From assembly GCA_035499215.1 (NCBI GenBank), contig DATJZH010000236.1, forward strand, positions 1 to 15,894: a DNA stretch of 15,894 bases, written 5' to 3'. The notes under the pieces were generated by a model. It ran no database searches, had not been told where the DNA came from, and saw only the letters and a list, made by a program, of their open reading frames with translations. The translations under genes were made by a program, and so were the position numbers. Below are positions 6,367 through 14,147 of the stretch, in pieces. This DNA is from DATJZH01 sp035499215. Its GTDB lineage: Bacteria > Actinomycetota > Actinomycetes > Streptosporangiales > Streptosporangiaceae. Each line of letters begins with the position of its first letter. Positions within the stretch are counted from its first letter, which is position 1.

Positions 6367-6428
6367 TCGGCTCCGCGGTCACGACGAGACCGTGCACATG
6401 AGACCGTGCACATGGCCCGCGGAGCCGA
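6367..6428 (-). terminator. Stem-loop with internal tandem repeats between the pseudokinase gene and sigM
   Basis: A perfect 12-bp inverted repeat (6367-6378 with 6417-6428, arm TCGGCTCCGCGG) encloses a 38-base loop. The loop holds two tandem 14-base copies of GAGACCGTGCACAT (6386-6399 and 6400-6413), each with a GTGCAC palindrome that can pair with itself or with its twin. In RNA from the minus strand the stem opens 12 bases after the pseudokinase stop, as expected for a terminator, but there is no U-tract. It could instead be a protein-binding element for sigM. The rest of the 6161-6440 gap shows only a lone TAGGCT box at 6347-6352. Confidence 0.6.
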
Positions 6429-6440
6429 GCTGCTGAATGG

Positions 6441-7994
6441 TCAGCCCGATGATCCATGCACGATGACATTGGAGACCTGCGCCATGAACTTGCCCGACGC
6501 GCTCGGGTCGGGCGGCAGCCTGGTGAACCAGATCAGCACATAACGACCGGTCGCGGCTCTGGTCGCCGTGAACGTCTGGCTGCCGCCCGCGCTGGTGGCT
6601 TTGTCCACCGTCGTCAAGGAGGCCAGGGCAGCGGCGCTGCGGGCGTCGGTGTTGCCGACCCTAATCTGCACGTCGGCACCGGGCGTGCTGCCGAACGCGA
6701 TCGTGATCGAGCTCAGCCGGATCTGCCTGCCGAAGTCCAGGATGAGGCCGCTGCCTGCCTTGAGATTGCCGAATGTCGCACTGTCATACTGCTGCGAATC
6801 CCAGGCAGAACCAGGGTTGCCGTCGATGGCGAACTTGGCAAGCTGGCTGTTCTCGTTGTAAGGATCATTCGATGCACTGGTCAGCGGGTCGTAACCACTG
6901 GCCGCGACCGGCTTGAGCACGGTGACCGACGTACTCGGGTTGTGCGCGGCATGGCTGTGCGCCACCGGCGCGCCAGCCGAGTGCTTGTGCCACAGCGGCG
7001 TGGTGGCGGCAACGATGCCGGCTATGACGACGAGTGTCAGCGCGACGATCGCCACGGTCCTTGTCCGCCGCGGGCGCCTGGCCAGCGCGCCGGTCTCGTC
7101 GAAAGAGTGAGTGCCGGCTGGTCGCGTCCGCCAACCCTCGGGCCAGTACTCGTGTTCGTGTTCAGGCGCGGGCTGCTGACCGCGACGGCCACCTTCAGAG
7201 CGCACCGCCGGGCTAGCGGGCGGCGGCGGCAGCGGCGGAATTACCGCCTTCAGCGCACTGGCCAGGTCGCCTGGCCTGCGCAGTCGCTGACTGCTGTCGC
7301 GTCCGCCCAGCTGCAGAGCCTGGCAGGTGATGTCGTCCAGTGCCGCAGGCACTCCTGCCCGGACCTGGCGGGGGCGGCGCGGGCTTCCGTCGGCAACAGG
7401 CGCGGGGGGCAGCGCCGGGTAGTCCGGGCCCGGCCAGTGGCCGGTCAGGGCCGCGTAAAGAAGTCGGCCCAGGCCGTTCGTATCGGCCAGGGCTGGATTC
7501 TCCGCGGTCGCGCCGGACAGAGCCGCATCGATGCCCAGCCCGACGACCTTGACCCCGCCGCCCTGTGTCATGCGCAAGGACGCCGGCGTCAGGCACAGGT
7601 GGGCTAGTCCGGCGGCATGGGCCACGGACAGCGCTGCGGCGGCTTCTGCGACGATCCGGGCGCCCCTGGCCGGCTCCAGCGGGCCGGCGGCCAGCAGGTC
7701 GTCGAGGCTGTCGCCGGCGGCCCATTCCATTACGACGTAAGCGCGATCCCAGTCGTCTTCCACATCGAAGACCTGGGCGAGCCGCGAGTCTGTGAGCCTG
7801 CTCGCTGCCCGCGCGGCGGTAATGGCCTCGCTGATCCGGGGGAATCCCGGCGCGAAGGTCAAGACGGTGACTGCGCGCGCGAGGATCTCGTCAATCGCTT
7901 TCCAGGCAGCCCAGCCAGAGGCGGCGGCGACACGGTCCTCGAGCCGGTAACGGCCGCCGAGCCTGGTACCCGGTTCCGAGATAAAGGTGCTCAT
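6441..7994 (-). CDS. Membrane pseudokinase with extracellular discoidin-like domain (MurJ-linked)
   Basis: This 517-residue protein has a kinase-fold N-terminus (about 14-250), a proline-rich linker, one membrane segment (about 313-335, TVAIVALTLVVIAGIVAATTPLW) and an extracellular beta-rich domain (about 360-515) resembling F5/8-type or NPCBM carbohydrate-binding folds (AIDGNPGSAWDS, LILDFGRQIRLSSITI). The kinase is degenerate: the beta-3 lysine is missing in AVTVLTF, the HRD loop reads AHLCLTPASL, and DFG reads VGLGI. It is thus a pseudokinase and probably a docking module. In Mycobacterium tuberculosis the same domains are fused to the C-terminus of MviN/MurJ, where PknB phosphorylation recruits FhaA. 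Here it is a separate gene downstream of murJ. The ATG start has no obvious ribosome-binding site. A role in controlling lipid II flipping is inferred from that comparison. Confidence 0.85.
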   Translation of the reverse strand: MSTFISEPGTRLGGRYRLEDRVAAASGWAAWKAIDEILARAVTVLTFAPGFPRISEAITAARAASRLTDSRLAQVFDVEDDWDRAYVVMEWAAGDSLDDLLAAGPLEPARGARIVAEAAAALSVAHAAGLAHLCLTPASLRMTQGGGVKVVGLGIDAALSGATAENPALADTNGLGRLLYAALTGHWPGPDYPALPPAPVADGSPRRPRQVRAGVPAALDDITCQALQLGGRDSSQRLRRPGDLASALKAVIPPLPPPPASPAVRSEGGRRGQQPAPEHEHEYWPEGWRTRPAGTHSFDETGALARRPRRTRTVAIVALTLVVIAGIVAATTPLWHKHSAGAPVAHSHAAHNPSTSVTVLKPVAASGYDPLTSASNDPYNENSQLAKFAIDGNPGSAWDSQQYDSATFGNLKAGSGLILDFGRQIRLSSITIAFGSTPGADVQIRVGNTDARSAAALASLTTVDKATSAGGSQTFTATRAATGRYVLIWFTRLPPDPSASGKFMAQVSNVIVHGSSG

Positions 7995-8089
7995 TGATCA
8001 GACGGCCTGGGACGGGGGCAGGCCCTCGACCCCCTTCCGCGGCCCGTAGGTGATCAACAGGACTAGATAAGACAATGATGCTGCACTAC

Positions 8090-8118
8090 ATGCTAGGCCC
8101 CGTTAGCGCCCCTGACAG
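8090..8118 (-). promoter_or_regulatory. Candidate housekeeping promoter for the pseudokinase gene
   Basis: On the minus strand CTGTCA (8118-8113), a 17-base spacer and TAGCAT (8095-8090) match four of six bases in each hexamer of the primary sigma consensus. It lies in the 226-base murJ-pseudokinase gap and would give a leader of roughly 90 bases. The match is moderate and unverified. Confidence 0.4.
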
Positions 8119-8188
8119 GCCCGTGCGCGTCACCAACGCAAACCGTTACCGCCCGGAGACGTCCTCAGCACAGCCCGCCGCCGCCGGA

Positions 8189-8203
8189 ACGTGCTCTTCA
8201 CGT
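8189..8203 (-). terminator. Short hairpin downstream of murJ
   Basis: ACGTG, a 5-base loop and CACGT form a perfect 5-bp stem 18 bases past the murJ stop. The stem is short and has no U-tract, so it is at most a weak terminator. The rest of the 7995-8220 gap holds the candidate promoter and two TGATCA palindromes (7995-8000, 8051-8056). Confidence 0.25.
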
Positions 8204-8220
8204 GCCGCTTTCCACGGTAC

Positions 8221-10146
8221 TCAGCGTTTTACCCTGGCCCGCACCGAGGCTGTGAGGTCGTCCACTTCACGCAGCCCGAGCGCCCTGGCGAAGAGCACGT
8301 AGAGCAGCAAGGCACCGCAGCTCGCCAGGGTCACGGTAACGAGCGCGTTGAGCCGGCCGACGGGCAGGATCACGTTGATCATCAGCGACACGGCGATGGC
8401 GAACAGCGCCGCGGGAATTGCCGCGGCGTGCATCCGCACCAGTGCGCGGCCGATCCTGCGGCCGTCCAAGCCGCCCAGGCGCCTGCTGAGGACGAACCAG
8501 GCGGCGATCGACCCGGCGAGGTTCGCCAGCCCGAATCCGGCGCCGAGGCCGGCGACCACATGCCCGGGCGGCAGGATTGCCAGCGCTACCAGGTTGGCCG
8601 CGATGTTCACCGTCATGGTGGCCACGCCGATCAGGGCTGGAGTGCGGCTGTCGTGGGAGGCGTAGAAAACCCGGAGCAGCAGCTGGAACAGCATGTACGG
8701 AAGGAGGCCAAGCGAGAAGACAGCGAATATCTCGCCGAGGTAGCGTGCACTCGCCAGCGATGTGCTGCCGTAGCCGAATATCCCCTCGGCGAGAGGCGCT
8801 CCGAGTACGGCCAGGACCAGGGCAGCGGGCACCACGATGACGGATGCGAGCCGGGTTGCGGTGGAAAAATCACCGGACACGAGCCGGTACCTGCGCGCGG
8901 CCGCATGCGCGCTCATTCTCGGCAGCATCGCCGTGATCACCGAGATGCCGATGATCGCGTACGGCAGCTGGAAAAGCTGCCAGGCATTGCTGTAGGCGGC
9001 GAATCCGGCGCCAGCGCCCTGCTGCGGCACCTTCGAGCCTGCCTCGTTAGCCACCACCGTGGTGACCAGGAAGGCGATCTGGGTGGTCAGCACATAGCCG
9101 AACATCCAGCCGCCCATCCTGCCGATCTCGGCGACTTCAGCGCGCCTGAAATCGTACCGGGCGCGCCAGCGGAACCCCACGGCACGCAGCGACGGCACGA
9201 GCGCGGCAGTCTGCAGCATGATGCCGAGCGTCGTGCCGAAGCCCAGCAGCGCGATCTCGCCGGCCGAGATGTCGGCCGGGGTCCTGTTCACGCCGGCTAT
9301 CACCATGAATGCCGCGCCGACGAGGATGACGACCAGGTTGTTGACAACCGGCGTCCACATCGGCGCGCCGAACCTGCCGCGGGCGTTCAGGATCGCCCCG
9401 GCAAGCGAGCAGACCCCGTAGAAGAATATCTGCGGGATGAAGAAGTAAGCGAAGATCACCGTTAGGTGATGCGCCGCGGCATTGTGCAGGCCATGCCCGT
9501 AAAGGCCGGCGATCGGCGCCGCGGCTAGCGTAGCCGCCACCGTGACGCCGCCCAGTGCCAGCACGCCGAGAGTGAATATCCGCTGGTCGTAGGCTTCGCC
9601 CCGGTCGCGGTCCCGCTTTGCCGCGCTGACGAGCAACGGCACCACGACACTGGTGAGAATGCCGCCGAGCGCCAGGTTGTAAACGGCATTGGGCAGCGTG
9701 TTGGCGATGTTGTAGGCGTCGCCGAGATAGTGGGTGCCCAGCGCATAGATCAAAATGGCGGTCCGCAGGAACCCGGTGAGCCGGGAGGCCAGCGTGCCTG
9801 CCGCCATGATCCCGCTCGATCGGACGAGGCTCGCGCCGGGCTCGTCTGCTGATCCGGCAGTTGCCGCGGCTTCCTCAGCGAGCTCCGCCCCGGCCTCGTC
9901 GGCACCCAGGGGGTCCGGGATCGGGCCGAAGGGCTGAGTACTGAAGGGCTCAGTGCCAAGGGGCTCAGCACCAAAGCCATGTTCCTGGCCACCGGCGCCC
10001 ATCAACCGCGGTTTTCGGTGCAGGCCGGGTGACCCCGGGTCAGATCGGTCAGGCCCGGGGCTGCCGCTCGTCCCGATGGTCGGCTGCTTCGGATCAAGGC
10101 TGAGGTCAGCCCCCGTCGGGCCAGCCGGGGGCCCGGGCGTAGTCAT
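8221..10146 (-). CDS. murJ: Lipid II flippase MurJ (MviN family)
   Basis: MurJ flips lipid-linked peptidoglycan precursor across the inner membrane. This 641-residue protein has the MOP-superfamily fold with about 14 membrane segments starting near residue 112. SRLTGFLRT carries R122 and R128, corresponding to the essential E. coli MurJ R18 and R24; LPNAVYNLALGG and DSRTPALIGV are further family motifs. About 108 N-terminal residues are disordered and Pro/Gly/Glu-rich, with pentapeptide repeats at 60-73. The frame is open to 10257, but the ATG at 10146 is chosen because GGAGGAG (10151-10157) precedes it by four bases and the upstream part lies inside the DUF6049 gene. It overlaps the end of that gene by 41 bases, so they are co-transcribed. 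No C-terminal kinase domain is fused; a separate pseudokinase follows. Confidence 0.95.
   Translation of the reverse strand: MTTPGPPAGPTGADLSLDPKQPTIGTSGSPGPDRSDPGSPGLHRKPRLMGAGGQEHGFGAEPLGTEPFSTQPFGPIPDPLGADEAGAELAEEAAATAGSADEPGASLVRSSGIMAAGTLASRLTGFLRTAILIYALGTHYLGDAYNIANTLPNAVYNLALGGILTSVVVPLLVSAAKRDRDRGEAYDQRIFTLGVLALGGVTVAATLAAAPIAGLYGHGLHNAAAHHLTVIFAYFFIPQIFFYGVCSLAGAILNARGRFGAPMWTPVVNNLVVILVGAAFMVIAGVNRTPADISAGEIALLGFGTTLGIMLQTAALVPSLRAVGFRWRARYDFRRAEVAEIGRMGGWMFGYVLTTQIAFLVTTVVANEAGSKVPQQGAGAGFAAYSNAWQLFQLPYAIIGISVITAMLPRMSAHAAARRYRLVSGDFSTATRLASVIVVPAALVLAVLGAPLAEGIFGYGSTSLASARYLGEIFAVFSLGLLPYMLFQLLLRVFYASHDSRTPALIGVATMTVNIAANLVALAILPPGHVVAGLGAGFGLANLAGSIAAWFVLSRRLGGLDGRRIGRALVRMHAAAIPAALFAIAVSLMINVILPVGRLNALVTVTLASCGALLLYVLFARALGLREVDDLTASVRARVKR
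9928..9972 (-). repeat. Degenerate 15-bp tandem repeat in the murJ 5' region
   Basis: Three 15-base units (9928-9942, 9943-9957, 9958-9972) share a core of AGGGCT plus CAG or GAG. On the minus strand they encode pentapeptides of the type G/S-A/T-E/Q-P-L/F in the disordered cytoplasmic N-terminus of MurJ. Confidence 0.75.
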
Positions 10147-12484
10147 CAGTCTCCTCCGTCTGGTCGTACTCAGCCGCAGCGCCGTGGTCCGCCATGCCGC
10201 CAGGCTCTCCTGCTGCGGGCTGCGATGCGCTGGCGCGCTGGCCGGCCTTCGGCGCACCGTCAGATGCCCGCTGGCCTGCGGGTCCTGAGAGGACGCTATC
10301 GGCTCGGGCGGCCTTGACGCTCGCAGGCGAGGCCGCCGGCTCGGCAGTTGCCCGGCCCTGCGGCGTCCCCCGGCCCCGCCGGATCGCCCGGGCAGCCGAG
10401 GAGATCATGAACACGCCCAGCGCAGCCGCGACAATGATCAGCGCCAGCGTTCCGAACTGCGTGGCCTGAATCGTCATCCTGGTGGGCGGGCCCGGCAGCG
10501 GCCTTCCGCCCAGAGTCGTCAGGCCGAGTTCTATCCCGGTGGAGCCGATGGCTGTGGCGTGCACCTTGATCTTGGCCAGAATGACATGCCCGGCGGGCAC
10601 GGTGATGATGCCGGGCGCGCTGCTGACCGTCAGCCGGCCTCCGGTGGGATCGACCCTGAGCCGGACCTTCACCGGATAGCTCAGGCGGCTGCGGACCGAG
10701 ACAGGCACAGTTCCGCGCAGCCCGCCCAGCGTGACCGGATCCGACGGGATGATGCTGAGGCCGCCGAGCTGGCTTGTGACGTAGTCCGAGACCCGGTCGA
10801 GCAGCGCCTGCGCATGTCTGCCGGCCTTCCCGCCGCGCCACGCCGACGATTCCACCGAAGCGATCGCCGCACGCAGCGCGGCGTCCGGCGCATCGATGCC
10901 GGCCAGCAGCTGTACCCGCCGGCCGACCGTCCTGACATTGCGCAGCAATCTCTCGCTGAGGGCCGCGCGACTTGACGTGTCGGGCCTGGCCCGGCGGACC
11001 TGCCCGGCGGACGAGGTGACCGCGGCCAGGCGGCCGAGCGGGACCGGCCGCAGCCACGGGGCCGCTGCCGTGTCAGCCAGCAGGCTGCCGGCCAGCCCGG
11101 CCGGCGGATCCCACCTCCTGGGCGGCGCGACGACGATAGCCCGCGGGGTAGTCGGCGCTTCCGCGGCGATCATCGCGGTTTCCGCCAGGAATCGCTGCCG
11201 GACCGCGAAGGCCTTGCCCGGCGCTTGCCGCGGAGAATCCGCCGAGCTCAGGATCTGGGTAAGGCCGCTGTCGGACAGCAGGACATGCATGTCGCCCGTC
11301 TCGCCGTTCGGCGTGCTGGCCACCGCGCTCGGAGTGAAGCGCGGCTTCGCGAGGGGCGGCATAACCCAGCTGCTGAGTATGACGGTACTGATCCCGTTGA
11401 CGGCGAGGTTCTGCAGGACCCCGTAGTTCGCGATCCCGTCAGCGGGCCAGGCGAAGCCGGGCAGGCCCCGGGCAGGGGCAGAGCGTCCCGGCGCGGACGT
11501 CCCGAAGCTGCGATCCAGAATCCTGGTCGCCGTCGAGCGGCCCAGCCGGAAGGCCCTGCTGAGATCTTGCTCCAGGCTCTGGCGGGAGAGCGCGGCGATG
11601 TCCACATCGGCATAGGGGGTGATGAACACCGGCTGAGCTCTGGCGGCCTTCCTGACGCCGGCCAGCCAGGCTGCAGCGGCCTTGCTGGCCGGCAGCTGGC
11701 GGGACTGCCGGCAGTCGGCATTCCCGCCGACGCGGTAACCGGTGCCGCTGCTCATCGTCTGCACGCTGGACAGCAGCGCCGGGTCGATCGCCCAGGTAAT
11801 GGCGGCCCGGCTGGCATAGGCTGCCCCGGCGGCGAGCAGCCCGTTCAGACGGCCGCCGGGGCCGACGCTGGCGGCCAGGCCGTTGTTCAGCAGGCCGGGA
11901 CAGGCGGTCTGGTTCGGCTGATCGATCAGGGGCAAGATCCATGAGATGTTCAGCCGGTCGGGCCGCGGGCCGCCGTTGCTGGCCGGCCAGTATGGCAGGA
12001 AGGTGCGGCTGATGGCCAGCGGCGCGCCCGCGCTGTCGGCCTGGGCCGCGAGCGGGTACACGCCGAATCTCGTCAGCTGCAGTTCCTTCACCGGGACCGA
12101 GATCGACCAGCGGGCCGCGGCGCCAGGCTTGATAGACCCGGTGATCTGCCTGCCCGTGCCGGGCACGGCCTCGTCGAGGAGCAGCCCGTCGGCGTACATC
12201 TGCAGCTGGCTGCGGCTCTGCAGCCACTGGCTTGACCACCGGAGATGAACCGACACGCCGCTGATGACGGCCGATGAGAGGTTCTTGAACTGCCCGGAAA
12301 CCGTCACGTCCCCGTGTGCGGTAGCCACCCGGGGGCTGATTGAGGTGATCGCGACCCAGGCCGGCGAGGCGGGGCCGCCCTGCTCAGCCCGGACGGAGCC
12401 GGCTGCGGCCGGTGCTGCCAGCCCCAGGAAGAAAACCCCGGTCAGGGCGCAGACAGCGGCCGCCGTCCGCGTAGGCCGGCTCAT
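10106..12484 (-). CDS. Secreted, C-terminally anchored DUF6049 family protein (Rv3909-like)
   Basis: This 792-residue protein has an N-terminal signal peptide (1 to about 28, ALTGVFFLGLAAPAAAG), a large extracytoplasmic region, a C-terminal membrane segment (about 677-697, FGTLALIIVAAALGVFMISS) followed by basic RAIRRGRG, and a disordered acidic cytoplasmic tail of about 90 residues. An Ig-like beta domain is plausible near the N-terminus, and a second before the membrane segment (PVSVRSRLSYPVKVRLRV). The central part has polysaccharide-deacetylase/glycosidase-like strings (ITWAIDPALL, VFITPYADVDIAAL). The position directly upstream of murJ, with a 41-base overlap, matches M. tuberculosis Rv3909. 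Biochemical function is not known; a role in envelope assembly with MurJ is inferred. The ATG has only a weak ribosome-binding site but overlaps the stop of a 20-codon ORF as ATGA. Confidence 0.85.
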   Translation of the reverse strand: MSRPTRTAAAVCALTGVFFLGLAAPAAAGSVRAEQGGPASPAWVAITSISPRVATAHGDVTVSGQFKNLSSAVISGVSVHLRWSSQWLQSRSQLQMYADGLLLDEAVPGTGRQITGSIKPGAAARWSISVPVKELQLTRFGVYPLAAQADSAGAPLAISRTFLPYWPASNGGPRPDRLNISWILPLIDQPNQTACPGLLNNGLAASVGPGGRLNGLLAAGAAYASRAAITWAIDPALLSSVQTMSSGTGYRVGGNADCRQSRQLPASKAAAAWLAGVRKAARAQPVFITPYADVDIAALSRQSLEQDLSRAFRLGRSTATRILDRSFGTSAPGRSAPARGLPGFAWPADGIANYGVLQNLAVNGISTVILSSWVMPPLAKPRFTPSAVASTPNGETGDMHVLLSDSGLTQILSSADSPRQAPGKAFAVRQRFLAETAMIAAEAPTTPRAIVVAPPRRWDPPAGLAGSLLADTAAAPWLRPVPLGRLAAVTSSAGQVRRARPDTSSRAALSERLLRNVRTVGRRVQLLAGIDAPDAALRAAIASVESSAWRGGKAGRHAQALLDRVSDYVTSQLGGLSIIPSDPVTLGGLRGTVPVSVRSRLSYPVKVRLRVDPTGGRLTVSSAPGIITVPAGHVILAKIKVHATAIGSTGIELGLTTLGGRPLPGPPTRMTIQATQFGTLALIIVAAALGVFMISSAARAIRRGRGTPQGRATAEPAASPASVKAARADSVLSGPAGQRASDGAPKAGQRASASQPAAGEPGGMADHGAAAEYDQTEETDDYARAPGWPDGG

Positions 12485-12543
12485 GCCGGCTCTTGGCCGG
12501 GGCCGGGTCTCCCGCGGTTGCTGGCGGTGCGCGGATGAGGCAT
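12481..12543 (-). CDS. Possible 20-codon leader ORF coupled to DUF6049
   Basis: ATG at 12543 opens a 20-residue frame (MPHPRTASNRGRPGPGQEPA) whose TGA overlaps the DUF6049 ATG as ATGA. A TAGCAT -10-like box (12556-12551) ends seven bases before this ATG, so the transcript could be leaderless and start at this ORF. Translation of DUF6049, which lacks a good ribosome-binding site, would then depend on termination-reinitiation. The peptide matches no family I recognise. At this position mycobacteria have mutT4, which is absent here. Chance is a real alternative for an ORF this short. Confidence 0.35.
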   Translation of the reverse strand: MPHPRTASNRGRPGPGQEPA

Positions 12544-12550
12544 GGCGGAA

Positions 12551-12556
12551 ATGCTA
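12551..12556 (-). promoter_or_regulatory. Candidate -10 box for the DUF6049-murJ operon
   Basis: TAGCAT on the minus strand, the same hexamer as in the candidate pseudokinase promoter. There is no good -35 at 17-18 bases. It lies seven bases before the ATG of the 20-codon leader ORF. Confidence 0.35.
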
Positions 12557-12612
12557 GCGACGCCGATCTGTTGCCAGTGTGAGTCAGGATGCCGGGAAGC
12601 GGGCCTCCCGAG

Positions 12613-12642
12613 TTACCTCAGCTTACGCGCAGCCCATACGCT
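12613..12642 (+). promoter_or_regulatory. Candidate promoter for pcnA
   Basis: TTACCT (12613-12618), an 18-base spacer and TACGCT (12637-12642) form a plausible primary-sigma promoter. A start site 7-9 bases downstream would fall on or just before the in-frame GTG at 12651, giving a leaderless mRNA. None of the possible pcnA starts has a ribosome-binding site, which agrees with this. Confidence 0.4.
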
Positions 12643-12644
12643 CG

Positions 12645-14147
12645 ATGCCCGTGTCCGACTCCACGCCCATGAGCGAGCCGCAACGACGCGCCGCGGCCGC
12701 GCTGCTCGCCACCATCTCGCCGCTGGCTGGCGAACTCGGCCTGCTGTTCGCCCGGCATGGTCATCAGCTGGCCCTGGTCGGCGGGCCGGTACGGGACGCG
12801 TTCCTCGGGCGGCGGTCCGGCGACCTGGACCTGACCACCGATGCCCCGCCCGAGCGGGTGATGGAGATCAGCAAGAACTGGGCCGACCGGATCTGGCCGG
12901 TAGGTCTGGCGTTCGGGACCGTCGGCCTGCGTAAGGGCGCAGCAGTCTTCGAGATCACCACCTACCGCAGTGAGCAGTATCTGCCGGAGTCCCGCAAGCC
13001 GGACGTGCGCTACGGCACGTCGCTCGATGAGGACCTGCTGCGGCGGGACTTCACGGTCAACGCCATGGCCGCCCGGCTGCCGGACTACGAGTTCGTGGAC
13101 CCTTTCGGCGGGCTGCGGGATCTCAGCGAAAAGGTGCTGCGGACCCCCGCAAGGCCGCGGGACTCGCTGACAGATGATCCCCTGCGGATCCTGCGGGCGG
13201 CCAGGTTCGTCGCCCAGCTGGGCTTCTCTCCCGTGCCGGAGCTGCGGGAGGCAATGACCGAGCTGGCCCCGAGACTGACGATTGTGTCCGCGGAGCGGAT
13301 CGCCGCGGAGCTGACCAAGCTGATGCTGTCGCCGCGGGCCGGCGGCCCCGCCAGCGGCATAGCCCTGCTCGTCGACACCGGGGCAGCCGATCACTTTCTG
13401 CCCGAGATACCGCGGCTGCGGCTGGAGGCTGATGAGCACTACCGGCACAAGGACGTCTATCAGCATTCACTGACGGTGCTGGACCGGGCAATCGGCCTGG
13501 AGGCGCGGTATGGACTGCGGCAGGACCTCGTGCTGCGGCTGGCGGCCCTGCTGCACGACATCGGGAAGCCGAAGACCCGCGCGCGGCTGGCGGACGGGCG
13601 GGTGGCCTTCCACCACCATGAGGTGGTCGGCGCGAAGCTGGCCAGGGCCAGGCTCACGCGGCTGCGCTTTCCCAAGGAGGTCATCGCCGACGTCGCGCGG
13701 CTGGTGGAACTGCACCTGCGCTTCCACGGCTACGGGACCGGCGAGTGGACGGATTCAGCCGTCCGCCGGTACGTCCGGGACGCCGGCCCGCTGCTGACCC
13801 GGCTGCAGGTGCTGACCCGGGCCGACTGCACCACCCGGAACAAGGCCAAAGCGGCCCGGCTGGCCCAGGCCCAGGACGGGCTGGAAGTGCGCATCGCCGC
13901 GCTCAGCGCGCAGGAGGAGCTCAGGAAGATCCGGCCCGACCTGGACGGTCACGAGATCATGAGCATCCTCGGCCTGCCCCCCGGCCGCGACGTGGGCCGG
14001 GCCTACGATCACCTGCTCGAGCTGCGGATGGAGCACGGCCCGCTGGGCAAGGAGCGGGCCACTCAGGAGCTGCGGCGCTGGGCCGGGGCGGCCGGGCTGG
14101 GCAGCTCGCCGTCCGCGCCGGGTGCCTCGCGGGAGGACACCCAGTAA
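12645..14147 (+). CDS. pcnA: CCA tRNA nucleotidyltransferase (PcnA/Cca)
   Basis: This 500-residue class II nucleotidyltransferase adds or repairs the 3' CCA end of tRNAs. The head domain has LALVGGPVRDAFLGRR (GGPVRD at 46-51), the metal-binding D60-L-D62, and RRDFTVNAMA (133-142). The neck region has DDPLRILRAARFVAQLGF and ERIAAELTKLML. A C-terminal HD domain has HDIGK (304-308) and HHHEVVGAK. This layout matches actinobacterial PcnA proteins such as Rv3907c. The frame is open from 12579. The ATG at 12645 is the most conservative choice; GTG at 12651 suits a leaderless transcript and ATG at 12669 is also possible. It is divergent from the DUF6049-murJ operon and its last 85 bases overlap the end of the convergent MFS gene. 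Confidence 0.95.
   Translation: MPVSDSTPMSEPQRRAAAALLATISPLAGELGLLFARHGHQLALVGGPVRDAFLGRRSGDLDLTTDAPPERVMEISKNWADRIWPVGLAFGTVGLRKGAAVFEITTYRSEQYLPESRKPDVRYGTSLDEDLLRRDFTVNAMAARLPDYEFVDPFGGLRDLSEKVLRTPARPRDSLTDDPLRILRAARFVAQLGFSPVPELREAMTELAPRLTIVSAERIAAELTKLMLSPRAGGPASGIALLVDTGAADHFLPEIPRLRLEADEHYRHKDVYQHSLTVLDRAIGLEARYGLRQDLVLRLAALLHDIGKPKTRARLADGRVAFHHHEVVGAKLARARLTRLRFPKEVIADVARLVELHLRFHGYGTGEWTDSAVRRYVRDAGPLLTRLQVLTRADCTTRNKAKAARLAQAQDGLEVRIAALSAQEELRKIRPDLDGHEIMSILGLPPGRDVGRAYDHLLELRMEHGPLGKERATQELRRWAGAAGLGSSPSAPGASREDTQ

Noticed and set aside
6456..7607. 383-codon plus-strand frame opposite the pseudokinase
   Set aside because: Antisense shadow of a convincing membrane pseudokinase; Arg/Gly-rich with no recognisable motif.
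8199..8204. CACGTG in the murJ-pseudokinase gap as a second parS
   Set aside because: The flanks do not continue the GTTTC...GAAAC palindrome; only six bases match. Similar CACGTG hits near 14.9-15.0 kb fail for the same reason.
8191..9465. 424-codon open frame on the plus strand opposite murJ
   Set aside because: It mirrors the murJ coding frame, has a His/Glu/Gln/Arg-rich composition typical of antisense frames in GC-rich DNA, and shows no domain.
10147..10257. Upstream extension of murJ
   Set aside because: Lies inside the DUF6049 coding region; the ATG at 10146 has a strong GGAGGAG site.
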